NCBI RefSeq assembly: GCF_904846615.1
Contig: NZ_CAJHBK010000001.1
Span: 992,001-1,056,000, forward strand
DNA length: 64,000 bases
Source: Psychrobacter sp. JCM 18902
GTDB taxonomy: Bacteria > Pseudomonadota > Gammaproteobacteria > Pseudomonadales > Moraxellaceae
Direction of reading: 5' to 3'
The notes beneath the pieces were generated by a model that had not been told where the DNA came from, did not search any database, and was given only the letters and a program-made list of their open reading frames with translations. A program made the translations under genes and the position numbers. This document shows, one piece after another, positions 47,006 to 55,700 of this stretch (positions are counted from its first letter, which is position 1; the number at the start of each line of letters is the position of its first letter).

Positions 47006-48268
47006 ATGGATACTCAGCACGCGTCACCCTCACTTTGGCAACAAATGATTCACCAAAGTTTCTTATCTTTGTATGAGTTACCAGCAGATAAAACAACCAA
47101 TCCTGAGCAGTTTCAAGGTTATGATTTTGTTTTTGAGTTTTCTAGCGCTATCATTTATTTGATCGTCAATGATGTAGTGATGCGAGCGAGTAGGCAAAAA
47201 GTAGACAGCGCTCAAGTTCGTGAGTGGAGAAAAGAAGTCGTCAACCAACTAATTAAGCGTCACGCTCAGCTTTATCTAAAAAACGATAGGTCGATGGCAG
47301 AAAGTAATACCTCGACAGCTGGTAAGGATGTTTATTTTATTGGTTTGACGTCACTGTCTGTCGTGCATCAAGATGATAAACCACAAGCATCCTCGCATAC
47401 GGTTGATTATGAATATGGTAGTCAGTTTTTTGCTGAAGACTGTGTTTTAGATCTGGATGATGAGCAGAGTGTTTTACAGGTATTTAGCCATCAAAACTTT
47501 GTCGATATCATCAGCCAATTGGTTACGCCAAGCGATTTGTCCGCATTTTTAGACTTTCATCGCAGCCAGCTGACAGGGTTTGAGTCATTCCAAGACGAAT
47601 CGACATTACTTACCCAGTTTTTACAGTCGCCTGACTTTCATCAAAGAGCGATTAGGGTGCAAGAGCAATTGATTGACAATCAGTTGATCGATCAGATTGA
47701 GCAACGCTTGCTCAAAGCTACAGAACCAGATCAGGCAGTCTTTGCCAAAGCACTCATGGCTGAGATTCAGAAAAATACTCGAATGTGGTACAAGCTGTTT
47801 AATAGTTTGATCAAAAATTATTATGAGGCAGGTCAACCACTACCAAAAGAGCCAGTCGATATTTTAGTCGATGAATCAATGTATACTTACGCTTGTTTGG
47901 TTGAAAAAATCTTAGCTTACAAAACGATGGATCAAGACTCTCGCTGGAATGGTTATGTTTGTCATGAGCACTCTTATCACGTGTTTGGGCGCCATTATCT
48001 GATGGTTTTCTATGCGCAAGATGATAATAGTTCGCTGAGTGCTGACAAGGTGCGCACGTCTCAACAAGACTTGTTATTGGAGCTCAATGCTCAAATGCAG
48101 GATCCAGTGATGGATGATTTTTTTTTGATTGGCGTAGAGTTTAGACCTTGTGATGATAGCGTCAATACAGAGGTGTACTTGGATGCCTTTTATCAAAAAG
48201 GCTCAGTGATTGACGCCAATACTCAGCGCTTATACGAACGTTTAGCACAACTTCAAGCGCAGTTATAA
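47006..48268 (+). CDS. Uncharacterised 420-aa protein between lysS and dnaX
   Basis: I do not recognise this protein. It is soluble, acidic and Gln/Asp-rich, without signal peptide or membrane helices. The N-terminal half has a helix-strand mix (FQGYDFVFEFSSAIIYLIVNDVVMR, later REWRKEVVNQLIKRH). A central helical region is rich in Gln and Leu (IDNQLIDQIEQRLLK). The C-terminal part has YVCHEHSYHVFGRHYLMVFY and FFLIGVEFRPCDDSVNTEVYLDAF. No catalytic motif is evident. The start has AGGGATATC upstream. It ends only 69 bp before dnaX on the same strand, so co-transcription with dnaX is possible. Confidence 0.75.
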   Translation: MDTQHASPSLWQQMIHQSFLSLYELPADKTTNPEQFQGYDFVFEFSSAIIYLIVNDVVMRASRQKVDSAQVREWRKEVVNQLIKRHAQLYLKNDRSMAESNTSTAGKDVYFIGLTSLSVVHQDDKPQASSHTVDYEYGSQFFAEDCVLDLDDEQSVLQVFSHQNFVDIISQLVTPSDLSAFLDFHRSQLTGFESFQDESTLLTQFLQSPDFHQRAIRVQEQLIDNQLIDQIEQRLLKATEPDQAVFAKALMAEIQKNTRMWYKLFNSLIKNYYEAGQPLPKEPVDILVDESMYTYACLVEKILAYKTMDQDSRWNGYVCHEHSYHVFGRHYLMVFYAQDDNSSLSADKVRTSQQDLLLELNAQMQDPVMDDFFLIGVEFRPCDDSVNTEVYLDAFYQKGSVIDANTQRLYERLAQLQAQL

Positions 48269-48337
48269 TCTAAACCTAATATAGCCTACTGGTTTGACAC
48301 TCCATCTATATTTGTATTATTCACATTGGCATTTATT

Positions 48338-50296
48338 ATGACGCAGCAATATCAAGTTTTAGCGCGCAAATACCGTCCCAAAAACTTTCACGAGTTGATT
48401 GGGCAAACGCATGTTTCTCAAGCACTGATTAATGCGATTGATTATAACCGTTTGCATCATGCTTATCTCTTTACGGGCACACGCGGTGTGGGTAAGACCA
48501 CGATTGCGCGTATCTTATCTAAATGTTTGAACTGCGATACGGGTATCACTAGTACGCCTTGCGGTGTGTGTGATAACTGCGTGGCCATCGATCAAGGGCG
48601 ATTCATCGATCTTATCGAGATTGATGCGGCATCCCGTACCAAAGTAGAAGACACACGTGAGTTGCTGGATAATGTGCCGTATGCGCCAAGTCAGGGGCGT
48701 TATAAAGTGTACCTGATTGATGAAGTACATATGTTGTCCACACACAGTTTTAATGCGCTTCTTAAAACTTTGGAAGAACCTCCTGAGCATGTAAAATTCT
48801 TACTTGCCACGACTGATCCGCAAAAATTGCCGATTACCATTATTTCGCGCTGTTTGCAGTTTGTACTACGTCCGCTACCGCAAACGCTACTCAGCGAGCA
48901 TTTGGCAAATGTTCTTACCCAAGAGCAGGTAGGCTATACGCAACCTGCGCTCTGGCAATTGGCCAGCGCCGCCAAAGGCTCGGTACGTGATGCGTTGTCA
49001 TTGACCGATCAGGCCATTGCTTTTGGTCAAGGTGCGCTCGACGATGTCACTGTAAACGCCATGCTTGGTTTAATTGATGCGGCTGATCTGGTCAGTTTAA
49101 TTACTGATATCTATAACCATGACAAATCTGCTGTCGCGGCTCATATAGAACAGATGCGCGCGCAAATGGTTGATGCGACGAGTATGTTTGATGGTCTTAC
49201 TGAATTACTGCATCAATTGGCGTTGACTCAGCTGTTGCCTGAAGTGGCATTAAATGTGAATGAGGCACAGGCGCAAGATATTAACACGCTTGCGCAGCAT
49301 ATGAGTCCAGACGTTCTGCAACTGTATTATGAGATTGTTGTGCAAGCACGTGAAGGTGTTAAGCTTGCGAGCACACCAATGCAAGCGCTGGAAATGTGCA
49401 TTTTACGTCTGCTGGCATTTCGTCCGTTGCCAGTCGATGAGATATTAAATCATACTTATGCTGGCTCTGTATCACCTGAAGTACCAGCTATAGAAGATGG
49501 AACATCTACACCTTCTACACAGTCATCGAATAAGTTATCAAATAGCCACTCGGCTTCTGCACCGCCATTACAGTCTTATGGCATTGATTATCAAGCACGA
49601 AATAATGATGATTTGCAAGTCGAGACCTATGACAATATTGAGCCAAGTTTGGCTCAAAATTCTGAGAAAAATCATGATGTATTAGTAACTAACCCTGAAC
49701 CCGTTGTTGAGCCTGAACCCGTTGTTGAGCCTGAACCCGTTGTTGAGCCTGAACCCGTTGTTGAGCCTGAACCCGTTGTTGAGCCTGAACCCGTTGTTGA
49801 GCCTGAACCCGTTGTTGAGCCTGATGCAAATAATTCTCAGTTAACAAGGCAACTTGATGATCCTCGTACTTTGCTGCGTTGCTCACCGCAAGAACTGCTT
49901 GGTGAGTGGACACCAGAAAAATGGGATTATTGGCTACAAACGGCTCGTGAAGCGGAGATATTGGCTCAAGACGAATTGGCACTTGCGCGTCAAGGCATGA
50001 TGACGGGCTTATGCGATGGCAAGGCAATATTTATAACAAGTGTAGATAGTCGGCATTTACAAACCACTTTTCAGCAATTAGCGGCTAAACTGCAACAGCA
50101 GTTCACCCAAGCAGAAATTGACTTGCAAATCGATGGCAGCGTCATGCAAGCAGAGGATAAGACGCCTGAGCGTCGCCAACAAAAGCGCTTGGTGCAAGCC
50201 AAAACGGTTGCAGAAGCAAGACTGCTTGCTACGCCTGTGATGCAGTATTTGAATGAGCGCGGTGAAGGAAAAATGGGTAAGGTTCAGTTGTATTAA
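48338..50296 (+). CDS. dnaX: DNA polymerase III subunit tau/gamma
   Basis: DnaX, about 652 residues, is the ATPase of the clamp loader. The start YQVLARKYRPKNFHELIGQ is invariant. Walker A GTRGVGKTT, the zinc module with four cysteines (CLNCDTGITSTPCGVCDNC), Walker B YLIDEVHML and SRC sensor IISRCLQF follow. After the collar domain comes a disordered linker with seven EPVV-containing repeats, then the tau-specific C-terminus that binds DnaB and polymerase. I see no A-AAA-AAG slippery heptamer that would yield a gamma form as in E. coli. A TTG at 48326 is an alternative start. Confidence 0.96.
   Translation: MTQQYQVLARKYRPKNFHELIGQTHVSQALINAIDYNRLHHAYLFTGTRGVGKTTIARILSKCLNCDTGITSTPCGVCDNCVAIDQGRFIDLIEIDAASRTKVEDTRELLDNVPYAPSQGRYKVYLIDEVHMLSTHSFNALLKTLEEPPEHVKFLLATTDPQKLPITIISRCLQFVLRPLPQTLLSEHLANVLTQEQVGYTQPALWQLASAAKGSVRDALSLTDQAIAFGQGALDDVTVNAMLGLIDAADLVSLITDIYNHDKSAVAAHIEQMRAQMVDATSMFDGLTELLHQLALTQLLPEVALNVNEAQAQDINTLAQHMSPDVLQLYYEIVVQAREGVKLASTPMQALEMCILRLLAFRPLPVDEILNHTYAGSVSPEVPAIEDGTSTPSTQSSNKLSNSHSASAPPLQSYGIDYQARNNDDLQVETYDNIEPSLAQNSEKNHDVLVTNPEPVVEPEPVVEPEPVVEPEPVVEPEPVVEPEPVVEPEPVVEPDANNSQLTRQLDDPRTLLRCSPQELLGEWTPEKWDYWLQTAREAEILAQDELALARQGMMTGLCDGKAIFITSVDSRHLQTTFQQLAAKLQQQFTQAEIDLQIDGSVMQAEDKTPERRQQKRLVQAKTVAEARLLATPVMQYLNERGEGKMGKVQLY
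49694..49819 (+). repeat. Seven perfect 18-bp tandem repeats within dnaX
   Basis: CCTGAACCCGTTGTTGAG is repeated seven times without a single mismatch, encoding (PEPVVE)7. The total array is 126 bp. Nucleotide identity, including third positions, implies recent expansion. Changes in copy number keep the reading frame. Confidence 0.97.
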
Positions 50297-50363
50297 ACAG
50301 TCAGAAAAACTGTTGTTAAAATTATTTAAAAGTCTATATAGTTATTAAAGACAACTTTCATAT

Positions 50364-50405
50364 AAAATATCAAGGCGATGTTGTACTATCGCCTTGATAT
50401 TTTTG
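50364..50405 (+). terminator. Intrinsic terminator of dnaX
   Basis: A perfect 16-bp stem (AAAATATCAAGGCGAT with its complement) around an 8-nt loop is followed by T-rich sequence. Confidence 0.9.
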
Positions 50406-50530
50406 TTTTTATTGCAGATTAAATGGGCTTTTTTAAACAAGAGAGAAATATTTAATAACGATAAGATAAATTAAGATTCGTTATAATGGTTAAGTTATAT
50501 TAAAAACTGAAATGAAGTTTAGGTGAGAAT

Positions 50531-51430
50531 ATGTTGGATAATTTACGCGGTATGGCTGTGTTCGCCAGTGTGGTTGGACATGGCTCTTTTAGTGGCTCTG
50601 CTCGTGAGCTTGGCATTACAACCAGTGCCGTCAGTCAGCAAATCCGCTCATTAGAAAATGAGCTGGGCGTCGTGCTATTACACCGCTCAACTCGTAAGCT
50701 GAGCTTAACAGAAGCTGGCGAAAGCTTTTATGAAGCCGCAAAGGATGTGGTAAGTGCTGCTGAACAAGGGCGGATTAAGGTCAATCAGTTGCGTGATGAG
50801 TTGGCAGGCAGCTTACGAGTGGCGACAACACCGGAGCTTGGCGTTAATCATATTTTGCCGGCACTCTCTACGTGGATGGCGGCACATGATGATCTTAGCA
50901 TTACCTATCTGGCAGACAACCACTATATTGACATGATTGATGAGCGGATCGATATTGCGATTCGTATGAGTCCATCGATTAATGATTCGAGCCTCAGCAG
51001 TCATCCATTGACTGATGTGCGCCAAATGTTGGTTGCTTCACCGCAGTACCTACGTCAACATACCAAACTGCAGACGCCTAAAGATTTGGCTGACCATCAG
51101 CTGATTTGTATTGAAATCATGAAAGATGCCAATCAAATTGACCTCATTCAAACAGAAACGGGTAAAAAGACGCGTACGAAAATGAATTCACGCATTTATA
51201 CCAATAATGTCTTTATGGCGACCACCTTGGCAAAAGAAGGTCATGGTTTGGTTAGAATGATGGAAATGGACATCAAAAAAGAGCTTGAAAATGGTGATTT
51301 GGTCGAAGTGTTGACCGGTTATCAATTACCAAGTTTTGTACTATATGCTGTCACCTTAAACCGTGATCAACAGCCAGCCAAAATCACTCGCTGTTTAGAG
51401 GTGTTAAAAAAGTACTTCCATGCCAATTAG
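50531..51430 (+). CDS. LysR family transcriptional regulator
   Basis: This 299-residue regulator has the winged HTH at residues 1-60 (LRGMAVFASVVGHGSFSGSARELGITTSAVSQQIRSLENELG). A LysR substrate-binding domain of the CrgA/DmlR type follows (about 88-295, with DERIDIAIRMSPSINDSSL). The effector and targets are unknown. Both neighbours are separated from it by terminators, so the regulated gene is probably elsewhere. Confidence 0.93.
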   Translation: MLDNLRGMAVFASVVGHGSFSGSARELGITTSAVSQQIRSLENELGVVLLHRSTRKLSLTEAGESFYEAAKDVVSAAEQGRIKVNQLRDELAGSLRVATTPELGVNHILPALSTWMAAHDDLSITYLADNHYIDMIDERIDIAIRMSPSINDSSLSSHPLTDVRQMLVASPQYLRQHTKLQTPKDLADHQLICIEIMKDANQIDLIQTETGKKTRTKMNSRIYTNNVFMATTLAKEGHGLVRMMEMDIKKELENGDLVEVLTGYQLPSFVLYAVTLNRDQQPAKITRCLEVLKKYFHAN

Positions 51431-51480
51431 GTGACGTTTGAATAACGCACCGTAGAGAGGAGTTTAAAGCCTCCAAAAGC

Positions 51481-51516
51481 AAAAAGCCTATAGACATATT
51501 ATCTATAGGCTTTTTT
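51481..51516. terminator. Bidirectional terminator between the LysR gene and argD
   Basis: AAAAAGCCTATAGA / TCTATAGGCTTTTT (14 bp, perfect) surround a 7-nt loop between convergent genes. Confidence 0.9.
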
Positions 51517-51544
51517 AGTGTTAGCGTTTAGTGTGACTAATCAT

Positions 51545-52726
51545 TTAAAATGATGGTTTTAGCAAGTCAATCAAACGCTCAGCCACTTGTGTGCTCTCAT
51601 CGCGGCTCATATTAAGCGGCGGTAGCAAGCGCACAACATGCCCACCAGTGACATTGATGATTAGCTTTTGTTCATCACGTGCACGCTCAACCAACTGACT
51701 ACAGTCCATGTCTTCAGGCAAAGAGATACCAATCATCATACCTGCACCACGACTGCTGACTCCATATTGTCCTAGTGTATCGACCAGCGTCTCTCGAATA
51801 AACAGCCCTTCGGTCACGGCATTGGTCATGATATCACTGTTAGCCAATACGTCATATACGCTATGTACCACACGACTGGCTAGCGGCGTACCACCATAAG
51901 TAGAGCCATGACTACCAGCACCAAACAGGCCATTAGCGCGGCCACGTACCATACATGCGCCTACTGGAAAACCGTTACCCAAGCCCTTAGCCGTCGTCAA
52001 TACATCAGGACGCGCATTACTATGTTGATAAGCGAAGTATTTACCCGTACGGCCATTACCTGTTTGCACTTCATCCAGCATAAATAGCCAGTTGTGGGCT
52101 TCACACTCTGCTTGTAGTTCTTCAAGATACGTAAATCCGTTGGCAGCAGTATTTAAACCCCCTTCACCTTGAATAGGTTCTACAAAGATGGCGCAAATTT
52201 CATCATGATCTTGCGCGGCTTGCTTAATCGCGGCAATATCGCCAAAGGGTACACGGATAAAATCCTCATCTAATGTATAAAACCCTTCACGGGCTTTTGG
52301 GTTGGCGGTGGCTGACAATGATAATAAGGTACGACCATGGAATGACTGCTCCATAACGATGACTTTTGGGCGTTTAAAACCTTGCTGATAGGCATATAGA
52401 CGCGCCAATTTAAGCGCCGCCTCGTTAGCTTCAGCACCACTATTGGCAAAGAACACACTGTCCATTTGGGCGGCTGTACATAGTACTTCACCCGCACGCT
52501 CTTGCCAGTCGATACCGAATAAATTACTGGTATGTACTAAAGTCGCTGCTTGCTGCTGAATGGCGTCAGTCACTTGCGGGTGGCAATGTCCTAAACCGCA
52601 TACGGCAATACCAGTCAGCGCATCTAAATAAGGCGTGTCATCTTTGGTGTATAGCCAGCTGCCTGAACCGCGTGTAAAGCTGATTGGCTGACGGTTATAA
52701 GTGGGCATCAGATAAGTAGCAGACAT
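51545..52726 (-). CDS. argD: Acetylornithine aminotransferase family protein
   Basis: This class III PLP aminotransferase of about 393 residues best fits ArgD, which converts N-acetylglutamate semialdehyde to N-acetylornithine in arginine synthesis. The start YLMPTYNRQPISFTRGSGSWLYTKDD is typical. FANSGAEANEAALKLAR binds PLP phosphate, FVEPIQGEGGLN and LDEVQTGNGRTG follow, and the PLP lysine lies in TTAKGLGNGFPVGA. Succinylornithine transaminase (AstC) is closely related and cannot be fully excluded. ATG 52735 lies inside the SD, so the ATG at 52726 with AAGGA 8-9 nt upstream is the start. Confidence 0.92.
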   Translation of the reverse strand: MSATYLMPTYNRQPISFTRGSGSWLYTKDDTPYLDALTGIAVCGLGHCHPQVTDAIQQQAATLVHTSNLFGIDWQERAGEVLCTAAQMDSVFFANSGAEANEAALKLARLYAYQQGFKRPKVIVMEQSFHGRTLLSLSATANPKAREGFYTLDEDFIRVPFGDIAAIKQAAQDHDEICAIFVEPIQGEGGLNTAANGFTYLEELQAECEAHNWLFMLDEVQTGNGRTGKYFAYQHSNARPDVLTTAKGLGNGFPVGACMVRGRANGLFGAGSHGSTYGGTPLASRVVHSVYDVLANSDIMTNAVTEGLFIRETLVDTLGQYGVSSRGAGMMIGISLPEDMDCSQLVERARDEQKLIINVTGGHVVRLLPPLNMSRDESTQVAERLIDLLKPSF

Positions 52727-52773
52727 ATAAAACATCCTTAAGATGATAAATTAGTTAAAAGAGAAGGTGTTGA

Positions 52774-52965
52774 TTATAGCTCGTCAGAAAAAGGCGTGGT
52801 TTCTGCAGGTAAGGTATAGTCTTCATTTGCCCATGCACCTAAGTCGATAAGTTTGCATTGACTGCTACAAAACGGCTTGTATTTATTGTCTTGCCATGCT
52901 GTTTTGGTACCACAACGTGGGCAAGGATAGGTTGTAGGGGAGGTTTGGGGGGTAGATTCAGTCAT
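52774..52965 (-). CDS. yacG: DNA gyrase inhibitor YacG
   Basis: YacG is a 63-residue zinc-ribbon protein. The four zinc cysteines are C15 and C18 (YPCPRCG) and C33 and C37 (FCSSQCKLIDLGAWANEDY), exactly the family pattern. E. coli YacG binds GyrB and blocks DNA binding. It lies about 50 bp upstream of argD on the same strand. In most gamma-proteobacteria yacG is near coaE and pilD, so this location differs. Confidence 0.94.
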   Translation of the reverse strand: MTESTPQTSPTTYPCPRCGTKTAWQDNKYKPFCSSQCKLIDLGAWANEDYTLPAETTPFSDEL

Positions 52966-53174
52966 GATAGGGGTGGGAGTATCCTCAATTTATTTGTATG
53001 ATGAACATCATTAGCGAGCGGCAGTCGGTAATTGCATCTATTTTCATCTCGTATGCGCTTGATAGACTACGATAGCGCGTTACTCGCTGTCGCCATATTA
53101 CTATTGAAGTGGATTGGCTATATAATAGCATGCGCCTGAATAATGGCAAAAGACAAATACTTTAAGGATAGTAG

Positions 53175-53852
53175 ATGACCGATAATATTGAGCTTACACA
53201 TCAGCAACAGCGAGCATTTCAACCAGAAAAGCTTTCAGCACCACGTGATTTTATTATGCCAAATATCATTCATGACAATAAAAGCGCTGTTCCTTTAATA
53301 TTAGAAATTGGTGCAGGGAAGGGTAAGCATGCGCTTGGTTTCGCTGCGAAAAATACTGATAAGCATCTGATTGCGATCGAACGTACGCGTAATAAGTTTG
53401 ACGCTTTTGCCAAACTGGCAGTGCTACAAGACTCGCCGAATTTAACTGCCATTCATGCTGATGCGATCGCATGGATTGTGCATGCCATTAAACCCAATAG
53501 CGTCAGTCAAATCTTCATACTGTACCCCAATCCTGAACAGCAAAATCCCAACCAGCAATGGCTAAACATGCCTTTTTTCGAGTTTCTATTGTCGCGATTG
53601 CAAGTAGGTGGAGAGGTGGTACTAGTAACCAACATTGAAGCCTATATCAATAATGCAGAGCAGCAAACAACCGAGATATGGTCGTTGCCTAATGAGCGCT
53701 ATCAAGTCGCTGATGACAGTCAGCGTACGCATTTTGAAATAAAATATTTAGCCCGTGGAGAGGTATGCTGGGAGCTTAATGTGCGTAAGCCGGAGGGTTA
53801 TAAAACTAGGTTTGATGAGTGGCAGGCAGATATTGTGAATCAAGTTAAATAG
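53175..53852 (+). CDS. TrmB-like SAM-dependent methyltransferase
   Basis: This 225-residue Rossmann-fold methyltransferase has SAM motif I LEIGAGKGKHALGFA (about 43-57), an acidic IAIERTRNKFDAF post-I segment and NLTAIHADAIAWI (motif II/III). These match tRNA (guanine-46-N7) methyltransferase TrmB in order and spacing. The catalytic/tRNA-binding stretch that in TrmB reads PDPWPKKRHHKRR is here YPNPEQQNPNQQW, with the basic residues gone. TDW-type TNIEAYI follows. It may therefore be a TrmB paralogue with another substrate. AAGGA precedes the ATG. Confidence 0.8.
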   Translation: MTDNIELTHQQQRAFQPEKLSAPRDFIMPNIIHDNKSAVPLILEIGAGKGKHALGFAAKNTDKHLIAIERTRNKFDAFAKLAVLQDSPNLTAIHADAIAWIVHAIKPNSVSQIFILYPNPEQQNPNQQWLNMPFFEFLLSRLQVGGEVVLVTNIEAYINNAEQQTTEIWSLPNERYQVADDSQRTHFEIKYLARGEVCWELNVRKPEGYKTRFDEWQADIVNQVK

Positions 53853-53944
53853 CCTAAGTAATAAATCAAAACCAATATTGCCAATAATAAGTGCTAATTT
53901 GTAACATATAAAATAGCCTAAGTAAATAAAATACTAAAAAATAA

Positions 53945-53965
53945 AACCGCCAAAAAAGGGCGGTT
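53945..53965 (-). terminator. Terminator of the ABC1 kinase gene
   Basis: AACCGCC / GGCGGTT surround a 7-nt loop. Read on the minus strand, the stem is followed by a T-rich tract (TTTTATTTTTTAG). Confidence 0.75.
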
Positions 53966-54007
53966 CAAAAATTACTTGCTATTGGAAAAAATTTTCTTCA
54001 ATCAGAA

Positions 54008-55414
54008 TTACAAATAAGGTTTTACTAAAGTATCCGAATCGGTATAAGCATCAAGCACCGTCAAAAAGGTGTAAGCACCAATAAATTTTCGACTAATAAA
54101 CATAAATTCTTTTGGTGGTAAGTTAAACTCAAAAGACTGCATCGCTTTTGTAGCTTGTGTTGAGAGGCGAGAGTGAAGTTTGCTGTTCGCCCAAATATAA
54201 CGGTGGTCCTTATCTAGACAATCGCTAGGAATATCAGGATTGGTCGCTGGATCACTAAACGGTTCGGTTGCCAATAAAAATAGTGACGCCATATCAGAGC
54301 GTACTTTATCACTCATACTATCAAAGAAGTCATAACCCGTCATCGCAAGCATCATCGCCTGATGGTCATGGCGGTAACCAGCTTTTAGTAAGCCATGCGC
54401 AATGGTCAAAAGGTTGTTATCAAATTGACGAATAGCACCAAAATCTAATAATACTAATTTATCGATATCGCCTTCATTTTCACTGACACGAACCAGATAA
54501 TTACCAAAGTTGGGGTCCGTCTGCATTTCACCCCACACAAAAATTTCCTGCATCATGATTTCGATGGCTGCCTGACCAATAGCGTTACGACGCTCATGAG
54601 GTAATAATTGTAATGCCTCAGAAACTACGGTAATACCTGGCTCATAAGACATACAGAGTAGGCGTTTTTTGGAATAAGTGCGATTAATCTTGGGAACTAT
54701 GTAACGCGGATCATTACTCAGGCGGTCATAAAACCGTTCTGTCGTCGCGGCTTCAGCTTCATAGTCCACTTCATGATGGAGTAGGTCACGTATCTCTTCG
54801 AACCAAGCATCGAGCGAACGGGTCTGCGGAACGATATTACTCACTCTTAATAGTTGCTTAAATAAAGCAAGATCTGAATTGATTGCATCAGCAACACCTG
54901 GATACTGAATTTTTAATACAACTTGCTCGCCAGTTGCAATCACGGTGGCTCGATGAACTTGCGCGAGCGATGCGGTACCTATAGGAACCGTATCGACATC
55001 TAATTCATGTAATTTTTCGCCCAATAATTGCTGCAGCGTTTGTTGCATGGTTGGCCATGATAACGTAGCGGTATCGTCATTGAGCGTTTGCAAGGCACGG
55101 GTGATTTCTGGTGGCAAAATATGTTCGCCATAAATCGCTAGCATTTGACCAATTTTGACGACCGAACCTTTTAGCTTACCTAGCTCTTCTGCGAGGTAGT
55201 TTGCTTGGGCTTCCATAAATACTTGGTTACGTGCTGTGCGAGCTTCTTTATTTAAGAACATGCCAGACACACTATTACCCGCCCAGCGGCGACCAATATT
55301 TAAGGAGGTTTTAGCAATCGACATTCGTCTATCAAACCCTGAGGTTTTTAAGTTATCGATGGATTGCTTGGTGCTAGAAGGTTTAGACGTATCATTTGCC
55401 ATAAATATAATCAT
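54008..55414 (-). CDS. ABC1/AarF/UbiB family atypical kinase
   Basis: This 468-residue protein-kinase-like protein has the ABC1 hallmarks: the KxGQ helix in GSVVKIGQMLAIYG (about 85-98), the Ala-rich nucleotide loop GTASLAQVHRA, VVLKIQYPGV with the ATP lysine, and the metal-binding LVLLDFGAIRQF. It is the shorter ADCK-like type without the two C-terminal membrane helices of enteric UbiB. Its role may be in ubiquinone or lipid metabolism, but this is inferred from the family. ATG 55402 is an alternative start; neither has a clear SD. Confidence 0.9.
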   Translation of the reverse strand: MIIFMANDTSKPSSTKQSIDNLKTSGFDRRMSIAKTSLNIGRRWAGNSVSGMFLNKEARTARNQVFMEAQANYLAEELGKLKGSVVKIGQMLAIYGEHILPPEITRALQTLNDDTATLSWPTMQQTLQQLLGEKLHELDVDTVPIGTASLAQVHRATVIATGEQVVLKIQYPGVADAINSDLALFKQLLRVSNIVPQTRSLDAWFEEIRDLLHHEVDYEAEAATTERFYDRLSNDPRYIVPKINRTYSKKRLLCMSYEPGITVVSEALQLLPHERRNAIGQAAIEIMMQEIFVWGEMQTDPNFGNYLVRVSENEGDIDKLVLLDFGAIRQFDNNLLTIAHGLLKAGYRHDHQAMMLAMTGYDFFDSMSDKVRSDMASLFLLATEPFSDPATNPDIPSDCLDKDHRYIWANSKLHSRLSTQATKAMQSFEFNLPPKEFMFISRKFIGAYTFLTVLDAYTDSDTLVKPYL

Positions 55415-55603
55415 TCATCCAGTTGGTATTGATTTGTGGGTTCAAAACCTACAATACAAGGGAGATGCGATGTACGGGTACAAAATTGTATCATATAAAG
55501 CACATTTGGTTGATGAGCCTAAGCTTGCCAATAGCAGTTACTTTGTAAGCCGCAGTATATATTTGCAGATTATAACTTCGTAAAAAATAATATCAAAAAA
55601 TAA

Positions 55604-55624
55604 GACCTAGCATGATGCTAGGTC
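55604..55624 (-). terminator. Terminator of purD
   Basis: GACCTAGCA / TGCTAGGTC surround a 3-nt loop. On the minus strand it is followed by TTATTTTTTGATATT. Confidence 0.8.
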
Positions 55625-55700
55625 GAATCATAAAAGCTAAGAGTAATTTGGTGTATCAGACTAAAACTGCGAAAAGCTCTCGCCTGAGTAATATTGATTT

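Noticed and set aside
49689..50027. Antisense frame with (AQQRVQ)n repeat
   Set aside because: The repeat is just the complement of the dnaX 18-bp array read in another frame.
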